Of a DNA stretch of 64,000 bases, positions 49,709 through 62,489 are shown one piece after another. The translations under genes and the position numbers were made by a program. How positions within the stretch are numbered: the stretch's first letter is position 1; every line of letters starts with the position of its first letter. This DNA comes from Phascolomyces articulosus (Eukaryota > Mucoromycota > Mucoromycetes > Mucorales > Lichtheimiaceae). The DNA is taken from contig JAIXMP010000027.1 of NCBI GenBank assembly GCA_025677815.1, forward strand, positions 186,001 to 250,000, written 5' to 3'. Under the pieces are notes generated by a model. The model was given only the letters and a program-made list of their open reading frames with translations. It was not told where the DNA came from and made no database searches.

Positions 49709-50171
49709 AAACGTTAAGTCCTTCACAAGACGATGGCCTAATAATTTACGCTATTTGATATAACATGTTTACGCAATTAATACTCAAGGATAGGTTAACA
49801 GTAAAGGCAATAACAAATACTCAGGAACCAACTTATGCATAATAAACCCGCATCTCGAATTTCCAAATAGATAAAAAAATGATTTATAATTGTGGTTGTG
49901 TGATTGTTTTATTAGGATGTTTGGTATATATACAAAGCAAGCAAACAAAATCAAAAAAGGATTAAATGAAAACCCCACAAAAAAAAATAAAAAAAAATGA
50001 AAAAAAAGATGATTTGAATTTTTTTTAACGAAATAAAAAAAAATTGAATGGTGTTTTTAGTGGAAAAAAATAAAGAGGTTGATTTTGTACATGTGAATTG
50101 TGGAGGAACAGAAATATATGAAAAAAATTATGATGTAAAAGATTTATAAAGGAAAAAAAAAGTCAGGACAT

Positions 50172-50567
50172 TTAAAGTTCTTGGGAAGCACCAGCCTTCT
50201 TGGACTTGGTAGGCAACAAAGAAGCGTGAATGTTGGGCAAGACACCACCTTGAGCAATGGTGACATGACCGAGCAACTTGTTCAATTCTTCATCGTTACG
50301 GATGGCCAATTGCAAATGACGGGGGATGATACGAGACTTCTTGTTATCACGAGCAGCGTTACCGGCCAATTCAAGAATTTCAGCAGTCAAGTATTCCAAG
50401 ACAGCGGCCAAGTAGACGGGAGCACCAGCACCAACACGCTGGGCATAGTTACCACGACGCAAAAGACGGTGAATACGGCCAACAGGGAATTGAAGACCGG
50501 CCTTGGCAGAACGGGTTTGGGACTTGGTACCAGCAGCGGATTTACCTCCAGATTTACCTCCAGACAT
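50172..50567 (-). CDS. H2A: Histone H2A (canonical, SQEL tail)
   Basis: 131 residues, intronless. The start at 50567 gives the expected [19 protein letters not shown] tail; the open frame extends further upstream but has no ATG there. The core reads '[21 protein letters not shown]', '[20 protein letters not shown]' and '[18 protein letters not shown]', with the acidic patch intact. It ends SQEL, the damage-response phosphorylation motif, so this single H2A also does the job of H2A.X as in yeast. It is divergent from H2B across a 524-bp promoter, with TATAAAAGG on the minus strand (50642-50650). Confidence 0.98.
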   Translation of the reverse strand: MSGGKSGGKSAAGTKSQTRSAKAGLQFPVGRIHRLLRRGNYAQRVGAGAPVYLAAVLEYLTAEILELAGNAARDNKKSRIIPRHLQLAIRNDEELNKLLGHVTIAQGGVLPNIHASLLPTKSKKAGASQEL

Positions 50568-51091
50568 GTTTGATGATATTTTTTGAAATTTAAAAAAGTT
50601 AAAGTGGGAAAAAAAGGGGACCAAGTCGTTCAAAGTCGTCTCCTTTTATATTCCTCACACCATTCCCCAATTTTAAATTCCGCTTTTGGAAATCATGTAA
50701 AAATGACAGCTTTTTTTACTTTTCACTACCCAAAACACTATGAATTTTTTTACTTGTAAAAAAATTTTTTTTTATTGGATTAATGTATTTTCTACGTGAT
50801 AATTCGACGTGATTTCGTGTTTGTTTCGTGTTTTCACGTTTTATTTTATATGTTTTATTATAAACGATAGTCAAAGTGAAAAAAAAATAAAATTCAAAGA
50901 GCGATTTTTTTTGAACGCGTCTATTTCGATCACGCGTGTTTTCCAAGTAAAAAAAAAAAAATCAAATATCAAAAAAGGCGGGGTTTCTATCTAAAAAAGT
51001 GAAAAGAATATAAAAAGGAGCCAGGCTTGAACAACTACTTGTAATACCCCCCATTTTTTAACTTTACAACTTTTTTCTCTTCATATATCAA
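50568..51091. promoter_or_regulatory. Divergent H2A/H2B promoter with tandem SCB and MCB sites
   Basis: Two TTTCGTG sites (50813-50819 and 50824-50830; SCB in reverse) lie 11 bp apart, and two ACGCGT sites (50915-50920 and 50932-50937; MCB) follow within 120 bp. TATA boxes face both genes. A CCCCCC run at about 51047-51052 lies between the H2B TATA box and ATG, as in H3. Confidence 0.65.
51009..51017 (+). promoter_or_regulatory. TATA box of H2B
   Basis: TATAAAAAG, 83 bp before the H2B ATG and about 38 bp before the CCCCCC run. Confidence 0.6.
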
Positions 51092-51466
51092 ATGGCTCCC
51101 AAGACTGACAAGCCCGCTGCCGGTAAGGCTCCCGCCAAGACCACCGAAAAGAAGGTCAAGGGTGACAAGAAGCGCAAGGTCTCCCGCAAGGAAACTTACT
51201 CTTCCTACATTTACCGTGTCTTGAAGCAAGTTCACCCCGATACTGGTATCTCCAACAAGGCCATGTCCATCTTGAACTCTTTTGTCAATGACATTTTCGA
51301 ACGTATTGCTTCTGAAGCTTCCAAGTTGGCTGCTTATAACAAGCGTTCCACCATTTCTTCCCGTGAAATTCAAACTGCTGTTCGTTTGATCTTGCCCGGT
51401 GAATTGGCCAAGCACGCTGTCTCTGAAGGTACCAAGGCTGTCACCAAGTACACCAGCTCCAAATAA
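51092..51466 (+). CDS. H2B: Histone H2B
   Basis: 124 residues, intronless. A Lys/Ala/Pro-rich tail ([20 protein letters not shown]) precedes the core '[23 protein letters not shown]' and the C-terminal helix ending '[17 protein letters not shown]', which holds the ubiquitinated lysine (AVTKYTSS). Length and motifs are standard for fungi. It pairs with the divergent H2A gene. Codon use is strongly biased toward a few codons. Confidence 0.99.
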   Translation: MAPKTDKPAAGKAPAKTTEKKVKGDKKRKVSRKETYSSYIYRVLKQVHPDTGISNKAMSILNSFVNDIFERIASEASKLAAYNKRSTISSREIQTAVRLILPGELAKHAVSEGTKAVTKYTSSK

Positions 51467-51933
51467 ATTCTTTTTTTTACACACACAAAAAACCTCTATT
51501 GCATGTCTCCACAACACACACCTCTTTTTTATATACTTTTACAACAACCATATATAAATCCGTCTTTTTCACACAAAACACAAATCAAATTTATCGCATA
51601 ATTGACGTCCCTTTTTTATAACTTTTTTTTCACCCGCAAACTTTGCACACTCACACTTTTGCTTGTACAGAATTTTTTTTTCTTTCATTGAATAAAACAT
51701 GTAAAAAGAAAGCACAATTTTTTTTTCATTTGATGTTATCTTTATCTTATAAGTGGATTGTTTCTTTTAATTGAATCAAAAGAAGAAATTGGATGCAAGT
51801 GGATGTTGTTTATAAAAATGTTGTATAAGAAAAAGAGAGAATGGATTTGTTTATAGTACACTTATGATTGTGAATAATAATAAATAATAGAAAATGTATG
51901 TATAAAAATATGGGTTGATGTAATTGTTATTCT
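51467..51933. other. Convergent spacer between H2B and ILV6
   Basis: The two genes converge here. The 467 bp hold the 3' flanks and T/A tracts only. Confidence 0.5.
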
Positions 51934-53188
51934 TTATCCGGGAGGTAACATGGTAGCATCCACAGCTTCAGCTTCTTCATAGGAATGTTCTGTTTGTGCT
52001 TCATAAACATCATGAACAGGAGATCGTGGCATAGCCATCACACCTAATTAGAAAAAAGATGATACGTTATTATAATTCTTTCTCTCTCTTTGTTGCTAAG
52101 ATTTATTTATTCCCTTACCAGTTCTTGAAGATTCCAAAATACCGAATGGTTTACACAATTTCATAAAAGACGTGATACGGCTTGGTTTAGCCGACATTTC
52201 AATAACAACAGAATCAGATGAAACATCAACCACCTTGCCATCAAACAAACGTGTCAATTCAGTCAATGCACGTAAATGAGAGAAAGTTTCGCGTAAAGCT
52301 TCTGAAGGTGATACTTCGGGTGACTGGATAGAGATAAGCATATGTATATATATTAATTTTAATCATCATCATCTTGCCAGTACATGCCAACCATTATTCC
52401 TCCATAAATTTCCCATGCAAAAAAATAACAAAACAAAAAAAAAAAAACATCCCATCCATAGGTTATCCAATATTACCTCACTATAACGAATCAAATTTTC
52501 ATCCTCAAATTCAGTTTCATCATCAAACTTGGCGGTAGGCAATTGTTCATGTAAATGTTCAGGACCCAAAATCGACACCTTGATCAAAAGCAGTTCACGT
52601 TCAATCAACTTGGTCTTTGTATAATCCAAAACAGCCCACACAGGGACCAAATCTTCCAATTGACGTCTGGCTTGTTCAATCTGCACGTTACGACCATTAA
52701 ACACAATGGTCATACGTGACAAATCACGGACTTCAGTATTCGCCACGACCAAGGATTCAATATTGAAACCACGAGCAGCAAGAATACCAGAGACACGACT
52801 CAATACACCAGGTTCATTTTGTACCAAACAATTCAAGATATGACGTGTTTCAGGTGCCCGACTCGGTGCAGGTGTATTGTATAAAATGTTGGAAACAGCT
52901 TCTTCTACAGAAGGGCCTGGCACAGTGGGGACAGGACCAAAACGTCGTTGACGTAAATGTTTCTTGAATGACAATGCTGAAGTGGCCGAATTGGGTTCAG
53001 AAGAAAACAATCGGCGGGACGATTGGCGCCAGGCCATTTGACTGGTTGTCGTTGGCTATACATTTTTATATATGTGGGTGAGATAGCCTTTTTTCCTCAT
53101 TGTACATTCTTTTTTTTCACTTAAAAAATAATAATTAATTATATAAACTTACAAGACGTGTAGCTCCCAACAATGCTGTTCGCAACAT
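51934..53188 (-). CDS. ILV6: Acetolactate synthase regulatory subunit
   Basis: Four exons on the minus strand, 5' to 3': 53153-53188, 52477-53055, 52119-52323 and 51934-52043, giving 309 residues. A basic, Ser/Arg-rich N-terminus (LRTALLGATRL, RQSSRRLFSS) is a mitochondrial targeting sequence. The first ACT domain is clear (HILNCLVQNEPGVLSRVSGI, then 'ARGFNIESLVVANTEVRDLSRMT'), followed by the small-subunit C-terminal domain (LIERELLLIKVSILGPEH; 'LTELTRLFDGKVVDVSSDSV'; 'FMKLCKPFGILESSRTG'). It raises activity of the catalytic subunit Ilv2 in branched-chain amino acid synthesis and confers valine feedback in yeast. An insertion 'DDETEFEDENLIRYSE' between the two halves is typical of fungal forms. 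Confidence 0.96.
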
Positions 53189-54740
53189 TTTAATTTGTAA
53201 AAAAAAAGTACAAGGGAGATAAAGGGTCAAGGTTTCTTTTTTCGAACCCTTATTTGATTTTTTCGATTTTGAAAAAAAAAAAAAGTATAGGCTCCGAAAT
53301 GTTTGTGTGGTCAACATGCGTCACCTTGACCCACACTCTCATTGGTGCATTTGCTCATGTTTGATGCATCGATTTAAACTTGCCAAATTATAACCTTAAA
53401 AATAAAATCTCTCAGTATTATAAAGTTCTTTATTCTTTCTTCAATGGTGGAACACGTCAGTATGATATGAGATGACAATGGTTCCTTTTTTTCTTTATTG
53501 ATCTAATGTATACAAACAAAAAAAAAAATGGTACTCTTCCCTCTCTCCTTTCCCATCTATAATACTCTGCAATTTTATTTTCCTGTTGTTCTTTAAACAT
53601 CGATATATATACAAATGAAGCTGTCAAATGAAAATTTTCACATGTGATTTTCAACCACAGATATGCAATATTCGCCGAAACACATATTCCATCATTGCTA
53701 TACCTTGGATCATTTTATATAATCATCATCCTCATCAAGGAATAAGAAGTGCTTGCTTTTTTTTTTGTAGAATTCGTGATTTATTATAAAACAAAGTATC
53801 AAGAAGCAAACTTCATTAAAGAAAACAATAATATACCCAATTCACACAATTTTTAATATAGTCATTGGTAAATTTCTCATTATGAATGATCATTCTCACT
53901 GTTGAAGATTTCGTATTTTATTGTATATATATGATAATGTCATATGGAGCAATTATTAAGATGAGAATGATATTTATCTTTAACATATTCACTACACGTT
54001 TCTATAAGTATACCGTCTCTTCCGTTATTTTTTAGATATGACAGCATCATGAATAGAATATACGGAAGAATTATTCATTAGTACAGTCAAGATAAAAAGC
54101 ACATCCCCAAATAGCAAAGATGAACAATATAAAAAAAACGGAATCGAGGAACCGCAAACCAAAAAAAAAAAAAAAATGGACATATAGAAAATACTTTATA
54201 TATTAGTGAATGAATTCTTCCAATATTATGGATTTAATAGGATAAATATTACGATCAAGAACACGAGGAGACCTTTTATCAAAAACACTCTATATTGAAA
54301 ATACTTCTAATATGTGAAACAAGACTACGTAGTCAAAAAGTGGATCGACACATGGGCTATGAACAATCATTGCTATATATACTTTTTCTTTTTCAAGTTT
54401 TTTAAACGTCCCTACAGATAATACTTTCCCATCGTCTACTAAAATCAATTTTGTTCGGTACATAGAGAATAAATCGCCAAAAAAAAAGGCATTCTAAAAT
54501 ATATAGCTGCGAATAATAGGCGTACCACGACTTCAGCAAAATCTCTGGTAGTAACATAGAATGTGAACTTTTGAGAGAGAATAAAAGAGATAATATTGGT
54601 TTTATGACTAGATGAACAACACAAACCCAGTGACGAAGAAATGATATGTTTTTATGTAAAAAAGAATAGACTAGCATGAGAAAGCTTAGAGTGGATATAT
54701 GAAGCTATATTTGAGATCAATATTCTTCCTTTCACAATTA
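53189..54740. other. AT-rich spacer upstream of ILV6
   Basis: No gene is supported. The first 150 bp upstream of the ILV6 start hold A/T tracts. A TGATGCATC palindrome-like word near 53361-53370 is the only short motif noted. Confidence 0.5.
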
Positions 54741-55214
54741 GAGTCAGCCTCAGCTTGTTCCATTCCCGTTATGTGCAGATTCTACGTTAATGCAACAATT
54801 TTTTTTTGGAATTGTCACAAAAACATAAGAAAAACTGCAACACCCATCTGATCGAATTTCCGTTTATCAAGGTAAAATAGCCTCGAAATGGGCAACAAAA
54901 ATCAGTACCAGATCCTTATCTCATATATTGAGGTATATATTCAAGCTAATTTTTCGATATATGAAGCTCTAACTGTATAAAAACACGTGGTTTTTATATG
55001 ATTTTTGGTTTTTTCTAGATCATCATTGTTATTTACGATTATTTTTCCGTCTTTTGCCTTAATATGGTAATTTAGTCCGTATGGGTATTGTGCAATTTCA
55101 GTTAAGATATAGATAATTATGCTATATGGCTTTATACTCCCGAATGTTGCAAAACTTTACCTATTGCAGCCAATTTCGTGGAATTGTCAAAGTGCAAAAA
55201 GTGGGGATTGACTG
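54741..55214. mobile_element. MITE, pogo/Tigger-like, 474 bp
   Basis: The left end after TA (54739-54740) reads GAGTCAGCCTCAGC; the right end, read in reverse after TA (55215-55216), is CAGTCAATCCCCAC. The tips match over about nine bases and both flanks are TA, as expected for Tc1/mariner/pogo target sites. The first 175 bp align with 1519-1690, whose tip CAGTCAACCCTCG is better preserved. No transposase frame is present. Confidence 0.55.
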
Positions 55215-55216
55215 TA

Positions 55217-56836
55217 ACAATAACAGAGAAGAAGTAGTGCACGTCAATGATTGCTTAGCGTTCTATGCCTTCTTCAACAGGAACCAAAGGCACAAAGTTC
55301 TACCTATACAGATATATTAGATCAACAATAATAATGGTAAAAGCATAAAAAACATAGGTCCAATGAATTCTACACTCGGAAGCATGAAACTAATATCATC
55401 AACATGATCGAGATGAATTGCGCAAAAAGACAACACGCATCCTTGTTCATAGTAATAACAATATCAGCTCATGAATGACCCTCACACATGAGGACATCTT
55501 CAGCATTCAAAAATATCATCGTTGAAAATAGGAAAAATGGACCTTTGTCGCATGTAGTTCGAAGCTCTCAGTAGTAGTGATCATCTTGCTAAATCTAATA
55601 AAAATAAAGATAATAGTAACCAGATACTAATCATATCTTTTGAAGAAACGTATATTATTATTCCAATAAGTCATGGGTTTATTATATATATTTCGGCATA
55701 GCAGAAGGTTTATATATCAAATCTACAGAAATACAGCAAAAAGCATACATGTTTTTACATTGTCCATAGAACAACTGATAGTATATTGAATACTAGTGGA
55801 AAACCACACAATTGTAACATTGCCTATTGTTCATTCTAGTCTGAAATACAACAATCCCTGAAGAGCATGGCGTTATACCAAACTTTAGACAATTATCTTA
55901 TTATTTGATGATACATTTAACAAATCCAATCAATTACAAATACACCACCACCAGTTGTTGTGGATAATATAACAATAGTCCATATTACTTATAGAAAATA
56001 CATGAACAATACAAAAAAGATATTGGACTTGTTGTCGATTCCTCTTCTATTGGTTATATATACGGATAGTATTCGCTGAAAATGAATTACTTTTTGGAAA
56101 TGTGTTTATTCTAAAATCGATTATCAATGAAGAATGGAAACATATTTATTCACTTTTATCGCCTTTACAGAGAAACAGTTACTGAGGTGAGTGCTTCTGT
56201 GATAGATTTGATTGTCCATTCTTTATCATTGACTATAATCATGCTGAAACACACGTCACTGGTTTCAATAAAGGATGCAAAAAATTATGCAAACCAACGT
56301 TCTCCTCCATTTCAGCTGGCCCGTCTTCACTGATATATACATATTTTATTCAGTAAAAAATATACAGGTTACATTATATTACTTGTCAAAGAGGTACGCT
56401 TATCCCTTTATAATAATTGTGTTTTTTTAATAATATGTGGTAAGGCAATGGCCAGCATTATCATAATATAAAGAAGGGTATTTGAATATTATGCATCCTA
56501 AACCCTTAAAAAAGAACAACGTATAATGTATCATGAACTCGTTAATGATGGTTTAAAACTATTATTTGTGGTATATAATATTTAAGAGATAATAAGGAGT
56601 TATAGAAGCTTTAATAGATTAAAATATAGTTACATTGGTCAACCATGTCCCTGGATTACTGGTCATTTGGTGAAACCCAAACTTTTTTTTTTGTGTGGTT
56701 TAGGCAAACACCAAGCCAATGAGAATGAGGCGTCACAAAACTTGGTAGTAAACTCCATTTCTCTCTTTCTCCCACTATCTTTTTTTTCTTTCTCTCTCTC
56801 CCTCACTTTTTTTTTCAAGAAAAAACCTTGATCACA
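55217..56836. other. AT-rich spacer before TYW1
   Basis: No gene is supported. A C/T-rich tract at about 56759-56815 is the leader of the TYW1 gene. Confidence 0.5.
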
Positions 56837-59358
56837 ATGAACAGTCTTGTGAATAGTCTGCTCAATGGATTTTCAAGTATGCTTGCCATTGATCCAGAAG
56901 CTTCCAATGATGGATCGTGTGCTTGTACTGGATCAGTCGGTGGTACTTGTTGCAAAGAACAACCTCAACAAGAAAAACAACCCATAGTGAAGAACGAAAT
57001 TGAATCTTTGAAAATCATTTATTCCAGTTTGACAGGAACAGCAAAAACCTTTGGAGAAGAATTGGAACGTCAATTATTGGCAGCTCATGACCATATTATC
57101 ATTAAAGAATTAAAGCTAGTGGATATCACGGAATACGATAACGATGATTTATTGACAGAAACTTCTGTGTGTGTGTTTTTGTTATCGACGTATAATGTGG
57201 AAGGCCCTCTGGATTGGTAAGAAAAAAAAAGAGTCATCATGGTTTTAATATTCTTACTTATTGAGGGACTGATTGTCTGTCATCATGGATATTGATTATT
57301 AATTAAAAAAATTACAACAAATATATATATGGGATGGAACAGGTTTACCAAATGGTTACGTGATTTACGATACGATTGGCGGGTTGATCGATTGGCATTA
57401 CAAAAACTTCGATACGCAGTCTGTGGATTGGGTGATTCCGCTTATGGTGACGAATTCAATGTAGCTTCACAACAAATTGACAAATGGCTTGGACAGTTAG
57501 GTGCCACACGAATCTATCCATTGGGGGCATGTGACAAGAATGCAGATCAAAAAGCACAATTTGATGAATGGGCGCGTCAGTTTATTCATGAATTATACGA
57601 TAAACAATCCCTTGAATTTTCACCTGCACAAATTGAATATGGATCGGACGGTGAAGAAGAAGAAGCAGAAGATGAAGAAGGAGGCGATGCTACGGATAGA
57701 AAAGAAATTGACGTGGATGCAGGAGCATCAGGCGATGAAATGCTGGATGTTGAAGATATGGGTAAAATGGTCGGTAAACTCAAGGCGGCCAAGGCCAATC
57801 GTGCTCGTGAAGAACAAGAATTTGAAACTGCTCAAGCGAAAGCTAAACGTTCCATCGGTACTGATGATCAAGAAGGAAATGGTGTTGTGAAAAAGGCGGA
57901 TCAACCTAGAGCTATGGTGTCTCCCATGTTGCACAAGAACTTGACCAAGCAAGGTTATAAGATTGTTGGTACACATAGTGGTGTTAAGATTTGTCGATGG
58001 ACAAAGAGTGCTTTGCGTGGTCGTGGTTTTTGTTATAAGCACAGTTTCTATGGTATTCAAAGTCATCTTTGTATGGAAACAACACCTTCATTGGCGTGTG
58101 CAAACAAATGCGTTTTCTGCTGGCGTCATCATACAAATCCTGTTGGTACCAAATGGTAAGTGGATATAATCCTTTGGTTAACCAAAGGGGTGTATTGTGT
58201 TTTTGAAATGAACTATTCACAATGTATATAATATATATATATATTACAGGAGATGGCAAGTGGATGATCCAAAGTTCATTTTGGATGGTGCTATGGAAAA
58301 TCATTATAAAATGATCAAACAATTAAAGGGTGTGCCTGGTGTCAAAGCAGATCGATTCCAAGAAGCATTTACAATCCGTCATTGTGCTTTGTCACTTGTC
58401 GGTGAACCCATTTTTGTAAGTCTTTTTTTTGTTATGTGATCTATACCTATTAGATAAAAGAAAAGAAAGAGAAATACAAGGGAGGAGGATACTGATCAAA
58501 AATCAAAAATGAAAACAAAAAATATATGAAAGAGATAAGAAAACAGCAGTATATTAATTTATTATCCCATGCTTATTTACAATTTAGTATCCACATATTA
58601 ATGAATTTGTCAAACTTTTGCATGAACACAACATTTCCTCGTTTTTGGTAACAAACGCTCAATTCCCAGACAAAATTGCCGATATGGAACTTGTCACGCA
58701 ACTTTATGTCAGTATTGATGCAGGTACACGAGAAGGTCTTAAAAAGATTGATCGACCCTTATTCCGGGACTTTTGGGAACGATTTTTGGGCAGTTTAGAA
58801 GCATTGGCAAACAAGGGCCAACGTACCGTATACCGTTTGACATTGGTCAAAGACCACAATACCGAAGAATTAGACAACTATGTAGAATTGGTACGACGTG
58901 GTCGTCCCTCTTTTATTGAAGTCAAGGGTGTCACTTATTGTGGTTATAGTGGTGCCAGTAATTTAACTATGGCCAATGTCCCCTATCATCATGAAGTTGT
59001 GGATTTCTGTCAAAAATTATGTGATAAATTGGGTCATGGTTATGAATTGGCCGCAGAACATGCTCATTCTTGTTCTATTTTGATTGCCAAGTCGGATTTC
59101 AAGATTAATGGTGAATGGCATACCCATATTGATTATGATAAGTTCTTTGAATTGGTCAAGAGTGGTCAACCTTTTACGGATATGGATTATATTGCTAAAA
59201 CACCAGATTGGGCTGTCTATGGTGCGGAAGCAGGTGGATTTGATCCGGAGGAAACTCGATTTTATCGAAAGAATCGAAAGGCAGAAGCTGCTGCAGAAAC
59301 GGCAAAGACGGCAGCTACTGTGGCTGCCGAAAAAGTGGCTGCTGCTGCATCTTCATAG
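56837..59358 (+). CDS. TYW1: tRNA 4-demethylwyosine synthase
   Basis: Four exons, 56837-57216, 57343-58155, 58250-58415 and 58588-59358, encode 709 residues. The N-terminal flavodoxin domain starts at about residue 57 (IIYSSLTGTAKTFGEELERQ) and continues to about 210 (AVCGLGDSAYGDEFN, 'LGACDKNADQ'). An acidic linker (GEEEEAEDEEGGD) and a Lys/Glu helix follow. The radical-SAM domain carries the cluster motif C379-x3-C383-x2-C386 (CANKCVFCW) plus 'VGEPIFYPHINEF', 'QLYVSIDAGTREG' and 'EVKGVTYCGYSGAS'. It makes the tricyclic base precursor of wybutosine at G37 of tRNA-Phe from N1-methylguanosine, SAM and pyruvate, at the ER in yeast. The protein ends in an Ala/Lys/Glu-rich tail. The ATG is the first in frame after the pyrimidine-rich leader. 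Confidence 0.97.
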
Positions 59359-60922
59359 ACACAGATACATCCATATTTTTCTTCCTTTTGATTCATAATG
59401 TACATTTTCTCTCCCTTCGAAAAAAAAAAAAAAAACCAAAAATTAGGCATATCACCTTTCCCTTTCCCCTTCAAAAGAAAAGATGAAATTATTATAAATA
59501 TTTATATTTTTTTAATATTATTAATAATTATGAATTGCTATGATTTTTAATGAATATCAGCTTAGAGATAAGGCAGTAGTGTGTCGCACATATAAATATA
59601 GAAATTAACCAAACTTTTTGTGGATGGAGTTTTTGCATTATACAACTAATAATACTACTAACCCAACGTTTTCACTGTTGCTAAACTGACAATTTGGTTG
59701 GCCTCATTAATCATGTTAGATGGACTAGATGATCAGCACATTTTGGCGTACGTAACAAAGCTATCAGTCTCAGTGAAAGATTCGTATCTCATCTTTTTAT
59801 AACCGTTATTTATATATTTCGCTTGAAAACATAGCACAGTATCTTTACATTCGTAAAATGCCAATATGTATTGTTTTACTTGCTATCTATGACTTATAAT
59901 AATTTTTATTCTAATCTTCTAGAGAACTTCACTATTCAATTGGTACCACAAAAAAAAGATATCTATCTACGTAATGCGACTTAAGAGCATGATTTTAAAA
60001 AAAACGTTGTTTAAAAGAGCAACCTACGTAAAAAAAAAAAGAAAAAAAAGGAAGAGCCTATCTTCTATTTCCTATAGTCCCCATCTGGTGTCTAATGACT
60101 ACTTGAACTTTCTACATGTTTATATCACCTATCTTTGTGTTAAATTTTATTAAAAAAATGCATATCACAATTGGTGTCGAGAATCCATGCAATTTTTTCA
60201 TTATATATATATTTCATGGTACCAAATTCCTACAAAGCATCTGAATAATTGTGAATATAGTTTTAGTTCACATCATCTGAAGTATATTAGTGCCAAAAAA
60301 AGAACTAATGATGTCTTAAAGCACACTTCGATGACGTGTATCCAAAAGAAACCTTTCTCATCCAAACATAAAAATATAACCATCTACTAGTCATTTTCAC
60401 TCCACCCAATAGGATAAATCCAATTAGTATCGTTACAAATGCCCTAACATATTTTTTTTATCTTTAACAGAATCTTATCGGCGACTGCGAAGAAAGAAAG
60501 TATAATATTGGCTCTCCTCTTTTGCATTAAATTATTATCCACAACCATTTATCCTTCTTCCATTCTATTATTATCAACATTCCAAAAAAGATAATCAATT
60601 GTCCACCCATCCATCCATCCCTATGTAATGAAAAAAAAAATAGTAAAGATTATAATAGCAATCTAGTACTTTTTGGTTTAATAGGTAGCAGTGCAATAAT
60701 CTATATAGAAAAAGAATGATAAAGAAAAGAATGACAATATAATGATGAAATAAAAAACAAATGACTAAATAAATAAAAACTAATAACAACAAATATGAAA
60801 TGCAAAATATCAAAATTACACGTAATAAAAAGAGATGGAGGAGAAGATCAAAGGTGTGTGACTAAGTGTATAAGATTATATAGAGAGTAGGGTGGAAATG
60901 GAATAGAATGATGATACAGACC

Positions 60923-60954
<32 letters not shown>
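59359..60954. other. 1.6 kb AT-rich spacer
   Basis: No gene is supported. It ends in a 31-base T run (60926-60956) that abuts and enters the stop codon of the next gene on the minus strand. Confidence 0.5.

Positions 60955-60956
<2 letters not shown>
60926..60956. repeat. 31-base T homopolymer overlapping a stop codon
   Basis: 31 consecutive T on the plus strand, the longest homopolymer I see in the window. On the minus strand the gene ends ..TTGTAA followed by A29. Confidence 0.85.
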
Positions 60957-60964
<8 letters not shown>

Positions 60965-62135
60965 AAAGTCTTGCGTGGCAATAAATTCATAATGCCACCA
61001 ACGAGAAGATAACGGGTTGCAAACATTGCAACCAATGCAGTACCATACATGGCAGGACGATAGAAAGGACCCAATTTGATCAAGATTTTAACTATTCAGA
61101 AAAACCAAAGATGTTAGACAAGTTCATCCAAATTTCAAAATTACTCCAGAAACAAATGGATATGAAACCATGCTTATACTTACTTGGTGGAGGAGCAAAA
61201 AGATAATTCAAATTAAGACCCGAACGAAGTGCACAAGTATGCAATAAAGGAGAATGGAAGAAACCATACACAAAGAAGGACAATAAGGCCATATTAGGTG
61301 ATGCAGGCAAAACAAGATAACGACCACTGTAAATCATATAAATAGGTGCTACCAAGATCAAAGCATGTTCTATAAAATAAAAAAAAGATTGTTGTCAATC
61401 ATCTAAACTCCGACCATGTGATAATAAATATCAGAAAAAAAAAAGCTTATTTGTATATCCATTTACCGGCAAAGAAATTAAACGTTTCAAGGAACAAATC
61501 GTGACCACGTAAATCTGGGAAAGCCAAAGCAGCATAACCACCCCATTGTGTATGTAAATAAATATTGAATAAAATCTTGGAGACCAACTTTTCTGGAGCA
61601 GACATGACCGAGATCAATAACAAAGCACCCATATGACAAGGCTGAAGCATAAAAAGACCTGTACCCCGGATCAATTTATGTGTCAATGTCAAACCCAATG
61701 AACCGATCAAAGAACCAAGTAAAAGCTTTTCAGTCCAACTTGCTGGGGTTGTTGGAATAAACGATGTCAAAAGTTTAAAGTTTAAAGTATCTGGTCCAAG
61801 GGCTCGCATGAAAAAATAAGAAGCTGCGGATGCAAAGGCACTTGATAAAAATACAATTTCGATAGCATGTTGTCTTGGATGAACATACCTAATTATATAT
61901 AGATATAGGTATAGATATAATCGTATGACGATTAGTCATTTTATATTTTCCCTTTATCATATATATATATTGCGTGAAAAAAGAAGTGTTTTTTTGTTAT
62001 TTACCATGAGCCCTTAATGGACTGACTCCAGTCATTGTCAATGGGTAACTCGACAGCGATCTTACGGACTAAACGTTCAAGACGATTAGCTACGGGATCC
62101 CAAACATTACGAAGGAGACTAATTACTGGAGCCAT
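60955..62135 (-). CDS. TMEM164-like multi-pass membrane protein
   Basis: Four exons on the minus strand, 5' to 3': 62005-62135, 61467-61888, 61184-61369 and 60955-61091, giving 291 residues. After a soluble N-terminus (NRLERLVRKIAVELP) come about seven hydrophobic segments. Marks shared with the TMEM164 family are 'LQPCHMGALLLI' (PCH), 'YLHTQWGGYAALAFPDL' and 'HALILVAPIYMIYSGRYLV', with His residues in membrane segments as in that family of putative acyl-transferases. Human TMEM164 acts in ether-phospholipid remodelling; whether the fungal form does so is not known. In the sense strand the stop codon TAA is followed at once by 29 further A residues. The family assignment rests on pattern recognition only. 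Confidence 0.8.
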
Positions 62136-62489
62136 CTCGAAGGGAAAAAGTGGTTAAATAGGAGGAAATTGGTTTTTGGAGGAGGAAGAAGAGTGGCACA
62201 CAAAAGTAAAAAAAAATGTTTTTTTTTCAGGCACACATATTTTATAGGCAAAAAAAAAAAAAAAAACGAATTAAATCTCAGGGCTAATCATAAATTTCAT
62301 TGGATCGTATATCTGACAACTATTCTCAATGTATAAATAGTCACTTGATGTATATATCAAATACTACCAAGCCATTATCTATTTTGTTGATTTGCATGAA
62401 TATCCTGAATAAAAGAGTCACCACTTCATTCCTCTATTTTTTCCCTCTCTTTTCAAAACACTCTGATTATTCTACAACAAACACGTAAG
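62136..62489. promoter_or_regulatory. Divergent spacer between the TMEM164-like and H2A-paralog genes
   Basis: 354 bp serve both genes. TATAAATAG at about 62331-62339 faces the H2A paralog about 150 bp before its ATG. There are no SCB (CACGAAA) or MCB (ACGCGT) sites, in contrast to the main histone promoters. Confidence 0.45.

Larger units (their letters stand above)
48400..50171. other. Spacer between the two histone pairs, with regulatory-looking blocks
   Basis: No gene is supported. It contains a CGCG-rich block (49228-49406) and a group of X-box-like palindromic motifs (49586-49708), listed separately and in the findings. The remainder is 3' flank of H3 and H2A. Confidence 0.5.
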
